Part shown: positions 1 to 6,673 of the stretch, one piece after another
Position numbering within the stretch: position 1 is the first letter of the stretch
Layout of the letters: the number at the start of each line of letters is the position of its first letter
Program-made: the position numbers and the translations under genes
The notes under the pieces: model-generated
What the model saw: the letters and a program-made list of their open reading frames with translations, nothing else
Databases searched by the model: none
Told to the model about the DNA's origin: nothing
Assembly (NCBI GenBank): GCA_026692825.1
Contig: JAPLOC010000868.1
Coordinates: 1 to 8,111, forward strand
Source: Planctomycetota bacterium
Lineage (GTDB): Bacteria > Planctomycetota > Planctomycetia > Planctomycetales > Planctomycetaceae
DNA: 8,111 nt
Direction of reading: 5' to 3'

Positions 1-537
1 GACACTGAAGACCGCATGGAAAAGGCGGCCACCATGCTGCACACCCAGTTGCAGGGGATCCGCACCGGCCGGCCCACCCCGGGGCTGGTCGACTCGATCC
101 GGGTCGATGTCTACGGATCGCAGACCCCGCTCAAGCAAATCGCCAGCGTGACGGTTCAAGAGGGGAAGACGCTGGTCATCCGTCCGTTCGATCCCGGGAC
201 AATCAGCTCGATCGTCAAGGCGATTCAGACCAGCGAAGTCGGGTTGACCCCCAATTCCGATGGCCGCTTCGTGCGAATCAACGTTCCCCCGCTGTCGACC
301 GACCGTCGCCGACAGCTTGTCGCGCGGGTCAAGGAGTTGGCCGAGGAAGCCCGCGTGGCGATTCGCAACGTCCGTCGCGACGGGAATAAACACGCCGACA
401 ATCTGGAAAAAGAAAAGCTCTGCACCGAAGACGAACACGCCCGCTTGAAAGAGCAAGTGCAGGAGCTGACAAAAACCTTCGAGGCTCGTGCCAATGATCT
501 GGCGACCGCGAAGGAAAAAGAAGTGATGGAAGACTGA
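1..537 (+). CDS. frr: Ribosome recycling factor, 5' end cut by window
   Basis: RRF acts in the cytoplasm after termination: with EF-G it splits the post-termination ribosome and frees mRNA and tRNA. The frame is open from base 1; the first Met (base 16) aligns with an internal Met near residue 13 of E. coli RRF, so about 7-8 N-terminal residues lie upstream and base 16 is probably not the start. Counting from that Met, the family motif GIRTGR is at 14-19, the central beta domain with VRINVPPLS at about 86-94, and the conserved arginine motif RNVRRD at 117-122, followed by a charged helical tail. From that Met there are 173 residues, matching the family (about 185) once the missing end is added. 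The TGA stop shares one base with the ATG of the next gene, indicating translational coupling to the ABC-F ATPase. The identification is firm. Confidence 0.97.
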   Translation, partial: DTEDRMEKAATMLHTQLQGIRTGRPTPGLVDSIRVDVYGSQTPLKQIASVTVQEGKTLVIRPFDPGTISSIVKAIQTSEVGLTPNSDGRFVRINVPPLSTDRRRQLVARVKELAEEARVAIRNVRRDGNKHADNLEKEKLCTEDEHARLKEQVQELTKTFEARANDLATAKEKEVMED

Positions 538-2327
538 TGGCTTCGCTGCTCCAGATTAAGGACGCCTGCAAGAGTTACGGCAATCAGGTACTGCTCGACA
601 GCGCCGAAGCGACGTTGATCGAAGATGTGAAGGTCGGCTTCGTCGGTCGCAACGGCGCGGGTAAAAGTACGCTGCTGCGCTGCATTCTGGGAGACGAACA
701 ACTCGACCGGGGAGAGATCGTCCGGCATCCCCGGCTGCGCCTGGGATACCTGCGTCAGCACGATCCGTTCTTGCCCGGCGAGACCGCGCTCGAATTCCTG
801 ATGCGCGACAGCGGACAGCCCGACTGGAAGTGTGGCGAAGTCGCCGGCCAGTTCGAGCTGAAAGGTGCCTACCTGGATGGACGCGTCGACAAACTCTCGG
901 GGGGTTGGCAGACCCGCGTGAAGCTGGCGGCCTTGCTGCTGCATGAGCCGAACCTGCTGCTGCTCGACGAACCGACCAACTTCCTCGACTTGCGCACGCA
1001 GATTCTGCTGGAGCATTTCTTGCGAAGCTATCGTGAGGCGTGTCTGATCGTCTCGCACGACCGGGCGTTCCTGGCGGCGACCTGCACGCACACGCTCGAT
1101 TTGTCGCGGGGCAAGCTGACGATGTACCCGGGAAAGATTGACGCGTTCCTGGTCTATCAGCAGGAGCGGCGGGAACACGAAGAACGGCAGAACGCCGCGA
1201 CGCAGGCGAAACGCCGGCATCTCGAAGAGTTCATCGCGAAGAACAAAGCGCGGGCCAGTACCGCGACCCGGGCGAAATCAAAAAGCAAACAGTTGGAGAA
1301 ACTGGAGCTGATTGAGATCGCCGGTGATGAACCGACCGCCCGCATCCGCGCCCCGCAGGTCGACCCGCGCAAAGGGCCGGCGCTACGGTGTAAAGACCTG
1401 ACGATTGGTTATGTCGAACGCCAGATTGCCAGTGGCATCGACCTGGAGATTGATCATGGCGCGCGAGCCGCGATCGTGGGAGACAACGGCCAGGGAAAGA
1501 CGACCTTTCTACGGACGATTGTCGATTCGCTGCAACCGCTCTCGGGAGAGATCCGCTGGGGTTTCGGTTGCACGATTGGCACATACGCGCAGCACGTCTA
1601 CACCAGTCTTCCCGAACGGCAAACGGTGATGGAGTATCTGGAGTCGGTCGCTGCCCGGGGAGTGAAGACGCAGGAGATTCTCGATCAGGCGGGGGCCCTG
1701 CTGTTTCGTGGCGACCACGTCGAAAAGCCGGTTTCGGTTCTGTCTGGGGGAGAACGGGCGCGGTTGTGTCTCGCCGGCCTGTTGCTCGGTCAGTACAACA
1801 TTCTGATCCTTGACGAACCGGGAAACCATTTGGACGTCGATACCGTCGAGGCGCTGGCGGAGGCGCTGATCGCGTATCAGGGGACGGTGATTTTCACCAG
1901 CCACGACCGGCACTTTATGAAACGGGTGGCGAACTGCATTATCGAAGTGCGCGACGGGCGGGTCGTGAACTACAACGGCGCGTATGAAGCGTACCTGTAC
2001 GCGGTCAATAAAGAGATCGACGATGGTGAACGCGAGGCGGCCGCCGCCCGCAAGAAAACCCCCATCCCGGCAGGCCGACCGATCGCCGCCGCGGCGAAAC
2101 CCGCCCGTAGGAACGAACGCGAAGTCCGCAAAGAGATTTCGACGATTGAAAAGACCATCGCCCGGCTCGATGGTCAGAAACGGCAGTTGAACACCGAGAT
2201 GATGCAGACATCGAACGCCGCCCAGGCGCTCAAGCTGCACAATGAACTGGAAGCGATCGCCGGCCCACTGGCGGAGGCGGAGGAACGGTGGTGCCAGTTG
2301 CAGGAAGAACTGGATCCCGAGTCGTAA
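537..2327 (+). CDS. ABC-F family ribosome-associated ATPase (YheS/Uup-like)
   Basis: This is a soluble twin-ATPase protein with no membrane segment. ABC-F proteins bind the ribosomal E site and affect translation or antibiotic resistance. Domain 1: Walker A GRNGAGKST (37-45), Q-loop YLRQHD (71-76), signature LSGGW (120-124), Walker B LLLLDEPTNFLD (140-151), switch His in SHDR (173-176). A charged linker with a Lys/Arg/Ala-rich loop spans about 205-270, as expected for the P-site tRNA interaction motif. Domain 2: Walker A GDNGQGKTT (315-323), signature LSGGE (402-406), Walker B LILDEPGNHLD (423-433), SHDR (455-458). Residues 525-592 form a Glu/Lys/Arg-rich coiled coil like the C-terminal domain of Uup. 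The ATG overlaps the frr stop, with a GGAAG stretch four bases before it. Odd points: DEPTNFLD and DEPGNHLD depart from the usual DEPTNHLD; both catalytic Glu remain. Whether it is housekeeping or a resistance factor cannot be told from sequence. Confidence 0.93.
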   Translation: MASLLQIKDACKSYGNQVLLDSAEATLIEDVKVGFVGRNGAGKSTLLRCILGDEQLDRGEIVRHPRLRLGYLRQHDPFLPGETALEFLMRDSGQPDWKCGEVAGQFELKGAYLDGRVDKLSGGWQTRVKLAALLLHEPNLLLLDEPTNFLDLRTQILLEHFLRSYREACLIVSHDRAFLAATCTHTLDLSRGKLTMYPGKIDAFLVYQQERREHEERQNAATQAKRRHLEEFIAKNKARASTATRAKSKSKQLEKLELIEIAGDEPTARIRAPQVDPRKGPALRCKDLTIGYVERQIASGIDLEIDHGARAAIVGDNGQGKTTFLRTIVDSLQPLSGEIRWGFGCTIGTYAQHVYTSLPERQTVMEYLESVAARGVKTQEILDQAGALLFRGDHVEKPVSVLSGGERARLCLAGLLLGQYNILILDEPGNHLDVDTVEALAEALIAYQGTVIFTSHDRHFMKRVANCIIEVRDGRVVNYNGAYEAYLYAVNKEIDDGEREAAAARKKTPIPAGRPIAAAAKPARRNEREVRKEISTIEKTIARLDGQKRQLNTEMMQTSNAAQALKLHNELEAIAGPLAEAEERWCQLQEELDPES

Positions 2328-2349
2328 TCGCCAGGTTTGTGTGCCCGCG

Positions 2350-3000
2350 TCACTCGGCGGTTTGCGCGGCGCGCAGGCGATTCACCTGGGTGCGGACATC
2401 TCCTCCGTGCAGGTCGAGCAATTTCGCCAGTCCCAGGGCGACGACGTCGCGGCCGGTGAAGAATCGTCCGGGGCGGGTCCAGCCGCGCACCTCGGCGAAC
2501 GGTTTGCCAAACAGATCCGAGAGGATCTTGTCCATTTCATCTTCAATGATCGCGAAGTGCCGGGTCCATTCCGCCGCCTCTTCGAGCTGAATGTCCTCTT
2601 CGCTCGACCAGCGGACAGGATGGAAATACAGGGACGAATACGGAAGAACGTACCGTTCTTCACAGGCGGCGAAAGGGAGCAGCGCCGCCGACGAACATTC
2701 TCCCAGCACCACCGCGGTCGCTTTCAAACCCCGCAGCTTGATGAGGCTCGCCAGCGAGATCCCGACGTACGCGCTTCCCCCCGCGGAATCGAAGAAGATC
2801 GTTCCGCTGCTTCCCACTTCGACATCGAGCAGCGTCTCCGCGAGGTCGGACTGTTTTTCCGACAGATCACCACTGATGGCGATTTCCCAGCCATTGCGAC
2901 GCGCCGCGTCTTCGGAGGCTGGTTGAAAGTTTGAACGGTGGGGGGCGGGATGAGGTTTCACGGATTCCACAGTGAGCGACGACCTGGGAGCGACGCTCAT
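2350..3000 (-). CDS. ClpP-like serine protease-fold protein, catalytic Asp apparently missing
   Basis: The 216-residue protein has the ClpP/crotonase fold signature. With the start at base 3000, FFDSAGGSAYVG (69-80) matches the NSPGGS region of ClpP, GECSSAALL (100-108) matches the nucleophile turn with Ser104 in the catalytic position, and LYFHP (124-128) gives His127. The late motif RGWTRPGRFFTGRD (172-185) aligns with RDTERDRFLSA of ClpP, but the catalytic Asp position holds Trp174. The final Lys/Leu-rich part matches the end of ClpP. No Clp ATPase gene is nearby. A TTG at base 3021 would add seven residues; I chose the ATG at 3000, although it lies at the centre of a palindrome and has no clear ribosome site. 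GTG at 2970 or 2961 is possible, since conserved sequence begins only near residue 37. The gene converges on the ABC-F gene with 22 bases between stops. It may be a degenerate or redesigned peptidase, or a structural ClpP partner. Confidence 0.82.
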   Translation of the reverse strand: MSVAPRSSLTVESVKPHPAPHRSNFQPASEDAARRNGWEIAISGDLSEKQSDLAETLLDVEVGSSGTIFFDSAGGSAYVGISLASLIKLRGLKATAVVLGECSSAALLPFAACEERYVLPYSSLYFHPVRWSSEEDIQLEEAAEWTRHFAIIEDEMDKILSDLFGKPFAEVRGWTRPGRFFTGRDVVALGLAKLLDLHGGDVRTQVNRLRAAQTAE

Positions 3001-3016
3001 GGGGTGACGCCCCAGG
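2983..3016. repeat. 34-bp compound palindrome (REP-like)
   Basis: An outer stem CCTGGG (2983-2988) pairs with CCCAGG (3011-3016). Inside lie two smaller palindromes: GAGCG-A-CGCTC (2988-2998) and GGGG-TGACG-CCCC (3001-3013). The whole element is roughly symmetric about CATG at 2998-3001. It can be drawn as a cloverleaf or cruciform. It overlaps the proposed ATG of the ClpP-like gene and sits in the gap between divergent genes. The shape suggests a dispersed repeat or a regulatory structure; a single copy cannot decide. Confidence 0.6.
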
Positions 3017-3056
3017 CACAACGCCGGCCAACAGTCTTCGGAACCGGGGGATTGTC

Positions 3057-4574
3057 ATGAATCCGCCGCGAAGATGGAAGGAACAGGGCGTGCCACCCCG
3101 CCAGTCACCTGATAGACTCCAGCCTCCCGATGCCGCTTCGGTGCCGTTTTCCGAGTGCGCCGCGCTGGTGAATCGGCTGTACGCTGTCGTTCGCGATCTG
3201 GAGACTCAGTGCCGGGTGTTGCAGACCGCGCCGCTGGCGGGGCGCGAGTGGTACGAACTGCTCGATCGCAAACTCATCCCGCAACTTTCTGGGGAGCCGT
3301 TCATTGTGGCGGCGGTCGTGGGGGGAACGAACATCGGTAAGAGCGTAGTTTTCAACCATCTGGCGGGGACACGGGCGAGTGCCACCAGCCCGCTCGCCTC
3401 AGGGACCAAACACCCCACCTGCCTTGTTCCCGCGGGCTTTTCCGAACGGCATGATCTGGCGGAGATTTTCAAGGGGTTCGAACTGATCCCCTGGTCCGAG
3501 GCGGCCGCCGCCCTGGGTGAAACCGAGACCCATCAGCTCTTCTGGAAGCCCGCGCCAGAACTCCCGTCCAGCCTGCTGATCCTGGACACTCCCGATATCG
3601 ATAGTGACGCGCCGGTGAACTGGCTGCGGGCCGACCGCGTGCGGCACTGTGCCGACGTGCTGGTGGCCGTCCTCACGCAGCAGAAATACAACGACGCCGC
3701 CGTCAAGCAGTTCTTTCGCAAGGCGGCCGCCGAGGACAAGGCGATCGTGCTGGTCTTCAATCAATGCCTGCTCCCCGAAGACGAACAGTACTGGCCGCGC
3801 TGGCTGGAAACGTTCTCCCGCGAAACCGGAATCACGCCCGACGTGGTGTATGTCGCCCCGAACGACCGGCGTGCCGCCGAGGAGAATCGACTGCCGTTTT
3901 ATGAACGGAGCTGGCCGATCCCGGAAGGGTTTCCCGCTGGCGTCAGCCAGACCCCGCGTCGCCTGCGGGACGATCTGGCGGAGATGAAATTCACCGAGAT
4001 CAAACTGCGGACATTGCGCGGCTCGTTGCGGCATATCACCTCGGAGGAACTGGGGGTGCCGGCGTATCTCAATGAAGTCAAGGCGCGGACGGCGGGCTTT
4101 CAAGACGCGGCGAGCCTGTTGTCAATGCAGCATCTCGCGAAGGTCGACAACTGGCCTTCGCCATCGAATGGACTGCTGGTCGCCGAGATCAAACGCTGGT
4201 GGCGGCTGCACCGCGAGGGGATGACCAAAAAGATTCACGACACCTACGCGACCCTCGGGGAGTTCGTGGCGGTTCCGTTCCGCTGGGCGACGAAGCGTCT
4301 CAAGGGGGATCCTCCCGATCCCAACGCGGTCTATTCGCAGCAGGAGCGCGACTTGATGCTGCGGATGATCGACACGGTCTACGAAGAACTGACGCGCCAG
4401 TGTCAATTGGGGAATGAAATTCTGCGTCCGCGGCTCGAAGAACTGCTGGCGGGGAGATCGCGGTCGAGTGTGTTGAACAAGCTGACTGAGGAACACGCGA
4501 AGTTCAGTGTCGAAAATGAACTGCGCGAGGTGGTGGAAACGCAGATGGAGGCGTTTCGCACGCGCCACCGGTGA
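3057..4574 (+). CDS. P-loop GTPase (Era/dynamin-like), possibly truncated by frameshift
   Basis: The 505-residue protein starts at ATG 3057, preceded by a G-rich run (GGGGG, 3046-3050) at usable distance. Residues 1-80 are a Pro-rich start and a helical segment. The G domain follows: G1 GGTNIGKS (89-96), a Ser/Thr-rich G2 region near 108-121 (SATSPLASGTKHPT), G3 DTPD (177-180) after the hydrophobic strand LLIL, and a G4-like strand VLVFNQCL (231-238). The usual NKxD is replaced by NQCL, so nucleotide specificity is uncertain. Residues 310-505 are mostly helical and charged (EELTRQ, RLEELLAG, LTEEHAKF), resembling the stalk helices of large GTPases. The ORF ends abruptly at FRTRHR, and an Ala/Gly-rich ORF continues in the -1 frame from base 4571. 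I infer that the intact family protein includes that ORF. The substrate and cellular role are unknown. Confidence 0.8.
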   Translation: MNPPRRWKEQGVPPRQSPDRLQPPDAASVPFSECAALVNRLYAVVRDLETQCRVLQTAPLAGREWYELLDRKLIPQLSGEPFIVAAVVGGTNIGKSVVFNHLAGTRASATSPLASGTKHPTCLVPAGFSERHDLAEIFKGFELIPWSEAAAALGETETHQLFWKPAPELPSSLLILDTPDIDSDAPVNWLRADRVRHCADVLVAVLTQQKYNDAAVKQFFRKAAAEDKAIVLVFNQCLLPEDEQYWPRWLETFSRETGITPDVVYVAPNDRRAAEENRLPFYERSWPIPEGFPAGVSQTPRRLRDDLAEMKFTEIKLRTLRGSLRHITSEELGVPAYLNEVKARTAGFQDAASLLSMQHLAKVDNWPSPSNGLLVAEIKRWWRLHREGMTKKIHDTYATLGEFVAVPFRWATKRLKGDPPDPNAVYSQQERDLMLRMIDTVYEELTRQCQLGNEILRPRLEELLAGRSRSSVLNKLTEEHAKFSVENELREVVETQMEAFRTRHR

Positions 4575-4954
4575 CGTCGGTGGTGCTGTTCGCCGCCGCC
4601 GCCGGCCCCGCCGGCCACGCCCTCACCCCCTTCGTGACGGCGGCGGCGGCAAAGACGCTGGTGGTTCACATTCTGGGGGACGTCGCGGGGGGGACGGGGG
4701 CGATGGTCGTGGGGGAGACCGCGATCGGCGGCGCCGCCAGTGGTTTGCGACTGCTGGAAGCGCGGTTCCGTCAGTTGCAAACCGCCTTCACCGCGCGGCG
4801 GGTGGCGTGGTTTTCCGACTTCATGCGCCGCAACATTCTGGGTCAACTGCACGACGAACTCGAAACCGCGCTCAAAGTGGGACAGTCAGCGACGTTTCGC
4901 GAAGCGGAACGAATCTGCCGACAGTTGCGGGAAACGGTGGGAAGCGTTGGATGA
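4571..4954 (+). CDS. Probable C-terminal part of the preceding GTPase, or coupled small protein
   Basis: The 127-residue ORF begins at GTG 4571, which overlaps the TGA of the GTPase gene as GTGA. Residues 4-59 are Ala/Gly/Val-rich and hydrophobic (VVLFAAAAGPAG, VVHILGDVAGGTGAMVVGET), suitable for membrane contact or a packed helical hairpin. Residues 60-123 are amphipathic, charged helices (LLEARFRQLQ, FMRRNILGQLHDELETAL, EAERICRQL). No enzyme motif is visible. The GTPase stops inside a helix, and a single added base near 4568 would join both into one protein reading RHPVTSVV. So this is either the rest of a frame-shifted gene (mutation, sequencing error or programmed shift) or a separately started partner made by stop-start reinitiation. 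No other start with a ribosome site is evident. It is the last gene before the composition change. Confidence 0.65.
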   Translation: MTSVVLFAAAAGPAGHALTPFVTAAAAKTLVVHILGDVAGGTGAMVVGETAIGGAASGLRLLEARFRQLQTAFTARRVAWFSDFMRRNILGQLHDELETALKVGQSATFREAERICRQLRETVGSVG

Positions 4955-5082
4955 CCGACAAGGGCGTAGTAGTTGACCGTCCGTCTACGATACACGGGGA
5001 ACCTCACCCTTCCGTGAAACTCTTCTTAAACATCAATCGTCGTTCTGCGAATTCAAACTGACTCCTTGGCGCTCCACTCCTG

Positions 5083-5104
5083 CCAATTTCCAATTTCCCA
5101 ATTC
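5083..5104. repeat. CCAATTT short tandem repeat
   Basis: CCAATTT occurs twice in direct succession (5083-5089 and 5090-5096), followed by the near-copy CCCAATTC (5097-5104). It is an A/T-rich island in GC-rich surroundings, at the composition boundary. It could be slippage or a trace of a past insertion; no function can be assigned. Confidence 0.6.
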
Positions 5105-5178
5105 AGACGATTGCCGGTGACCATCGGGACCATCGTCGGGTTTGGCCGCGAGAACTGCTGAGTCCCTTTGTCCAACCG

Positions 5179-5191
5179 CTCACGGGGTGAG
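5179..5191 (-). terminator. Possible terminator hairpin after the effector gene
   Basis: CTCAC (5179-5183) and GTGAG (5187-5191) form a perfect 5-bp stem with a 3-base loop, three bases past the effector stop on its own strand. No U-run follows, so intrinsic termination is doubtful; it may only protect the 3' end of the transcript. Confidence 0.25.
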
Positions 5192-5194
5192 AGG

Positions 5195-6646
5195 TCAAAC
5201 AAACTGTCGCAGCAGAAAATCGATCTGGTCGGCCACGTCGAGGCGGTTCGTCCAATACTCCTGGTGCAATCGCCAGAAAAACTCCAACTCTGTCAGGAGT
5301 TCGGGTTTTGTTTCGCGGATCACCGTCTCCGCCTGGTCTCGTCCCACGCTCGCCAGCAAATACAGCAACCAAAGGCGTTGCGCACCAGTCGCGGTTTCGA
5401 TCAATTGCAAGGTCGACTTCGTTGGGTCACGATTCGATGCAAGAATCGCGCGAACGATTCCGGCCGACTTCCGGTCGTTCTCTCCAACCTGCGATAACAA
5501 CGGTACCAGAGCGTCGTCACGTATCAAGCGGGAACATGCGGCGATCGAGTGGACAGCGATGAGTTCATCCGAGTCGTCAACAAACTGAATCAAGTGAGAA
5601 GAACTAAGATTCTCGCCGACCGCGCCCAATCCCCAGACGGCGGCCGCACGCAATTCCGATGCATTCTCACGATCGCCTGCCAGCCGGCGCAAGATGCGAA
5701 TCGAATTTGCCGACTTCAACTCGGGCAAGAGCAGTGAAAGCTCCATTCGAAGATCCTGTGCGATTGACCGATCTTCGGCGATTTCGGTCAGCGTATCCCA
5801 GCCCTGAATCACGTCCAACCTCGCCAATGCGCCAGCGGCTTCAAGTCGTATACGAGAATCTGTGTGTGACGACACAATCGATTTCAACCGTTTCACGCTG
5901 CGATTCGCTTCCGACGGAAGGAATCCGAGCGCCTTCACCGCCGCGTAAACGGTCTCGATTTTCGGACTCTCGAGATCACCGACAAAGTCGTACTGACCGT
6001 TTGTGGAAACGGTTGTTGGAACAGGTTCCGTGAAAACCGAAGCAATCACCGAGTCTCCACCTCCGAATCGATCGCCCACTTCCACGTAGGGCTTTAAACG
6101 GGAATCCTCCTGTGATCCACGATTCAATCGGTATTTTTGACGGCGACCACTGTCAAGCCGGGTTTCTATGAAGTCACGATCGACTTTCGTCACGGTTCCG
6201 GCTGCTGTCGGAATCGTCGCCGGCCATGTCAATTGAATCTCGCTACCTTCCGCAGCGGATTTCATTCGACTCAGCCCGGCCAGTTTCTGTGTGCGGCGCA
6301 GCTCGCCCACGTGAAAGAGGTTGACTTCATCACTCGCGGACCAATCGCTGTCGCATCCGGTACACCGAACGTCCCAGGCGCGCTCTGGATTGCCAGTCGA
6401 GTGAGACATGGTCAGCTTGAGCGCCGTCTTGGCTCGCGACTCAATTCGTTTACCGGTCTGAAGACAGAGCAGGTCCGGAACCCGCAGTCGTTTGATTTTC
6501 GTGGCCCAGATCTTGTTGCTCCCCGAATACCGCTCAAGTTCGATGATTTGGTACCCGCCGCTGCGTAAAATTTCCGCGACTTTTCGAGTTCCGATCGCAC
6601 CGATCGTGATGTTTCGGAGGAATTCCCGGTCGCTCTTGAAGCCCAA
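5195..6646 (-). CDS. Putative restriction/defence nuclease with HEAT-repeat C-terminus
   Basis: This 483-residue protein occupies the restriction-enzyme position next to a C-protein gene and a divergent methylase. Residues 1-95 look like a small alpha/beta nuclease core: an N-terminal helix, strand YQIIELERY (32-40), then RVPDLLCL (55-62) and RIESRAK (67-73). PD at 57-58 with E69 and R71 or K73 would fit a variant PD-(D/E)xK site. WDVRCTGC (91-98) carries one CxxC pair. Residues 136-205 are beta-rich, with YRLNRGSQ (172-179) and PYVEVGDRFGGGD (186-198). Residues 226-445 are helical pairs of HEAT type (SRIRLEAAGALARL, ELRAAAVWGLGAVG, LIAVHSIAACSRLI). The start is TTG, supported by GGAGAG five bases upstream; 27 bases separate it from the C-protein gene stop, so both are probably one transcript. 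I do not recognise a characterised relative; nuclease activity is inference from motif and context. Confidence 0.8.
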   Translation of the reverse strand: MGFKSDREFLRNITIGAIGTRKVAEILRSGGYQIIELERYSGSNKIWATKIKRLRVPDLLCLQTGKRIESRAKTALKLTMSHSTGNPERAWDVRCTGCDSDWSASDEVNLFHVGELRRTQKLAGLSRMKSAAEGSEIQLTWPATIPTAAGTVTKVDRDFIETRLDSGRRQKYRLNRGSQEDSRLKPYVEVGDRFGGGDSVIASVFTEPVPTTVSTNGQYDFVGDLESPKIETVYAAVKALGFLPSEANRSVKRLKSIVSSHTDSRIRLEAAGALARLDVIQGWDTLTEIAEDRSIAQDLRMELSLLLPELKSANSIRILRRLAGDRENASELRAAAVWGLGAVGENLSSSHLIQFVDDSDELIAVHSIAACSRLIRDDALVPLLSQVGENDRKSAGIVRAILASNRDPTKSTLQLIETATGAQRLWLLYLLASVGRDQAETVIRETKPELLTELEFFWRLHQEYWTNRLDVADQIDFLLRQFV

Positions 6647-6651
6647 CGTGT

Positions 6652-6657
6652 CTCTCC
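6652..6657 (-). promoter_or_regulatory. Ribosome binding site deciding the TTG start of the effector
   Basis: GGAGAG on the minus strand stands five bases before TTG at 6646. It lies inside the 27-base gap after the C-protein gene stop. It is the reason to accept the unusual TTG start. Confidence 0.65.
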
Positions 6658-6673
6658 GTTTTGGTTTGCCAGT

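Larger units (their letters stand above)
4955..5194. other. Non-coding boundary between resident genes and the RM module
   Basis: No convincing gene lies here. It holds the convergent ends of the GTPase-linked ORF and the HEAT-repeat effector gene. A weak inverted repeat, CACGG (4993-4997) with CCGTG (5012-5016), is followed by a T-rich CTCTTCTT and could be a poor terminator for the upstream genes. Further on are a CCAATTT tandem repeat and a hairpin just after the effector stop. Base composition turns from strongly GC-rich to moderate around here, so this may be one edge of an acquired segment. I see no integrase, tRNA or clear target duplication. Confidence 0.5.

Noticed and set aside
225..1220. 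331-codon open frame on the minus strand
   Set aside because: It is antisense to frr and the ABC-F gene, which both have clear family motifs; its product has no recognisable domain and is typical of GC-rich shadow frames.
1509..2240. 243-codon open frame on the minus strand
   Set aside because: It lies opposite the second ATPase domain of the ABC-F protein and shows no domain or ribosome site.
2242..2934. 230-codon open frame on the plus strand
   Set aside because: It runs opposite the ClpP-like gene, whose motifs are conserved, and overlaps the end of the ABC-F gene in another frame.
3399..4103. 234-codon open frame on the minus strand
   Set aside because: It is the antisense of the GTPase domain; the plus strand carries the G1 and G3 motifs.
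4993..5016. Terminator after the GTPase-linked ORF
   Set aside because: The stem is only five perfect pairs and the T-rich tract is interrupted; kept as a remark in the intergenic entry only.
4507..5061. 184-codon open frame on the plus strand across the GTPase junction
   Set aside because: Its product is a low-complexity Arg/Gly-rich string (third frame of GC-rich DNA), whereas the 4571 frame gives plausible helices.
5083..5104. CRISPR-like or attachment-site repeat
   Set aside because: The units are 7-8 bases without spacers, and no second copy at the other side of the module is visible in the window.
5106..5137. GACGAT...ATCGTC inverted repeat
   Set aside because: Six-base arms with a 20-base loop are expected by chance and do not extend.
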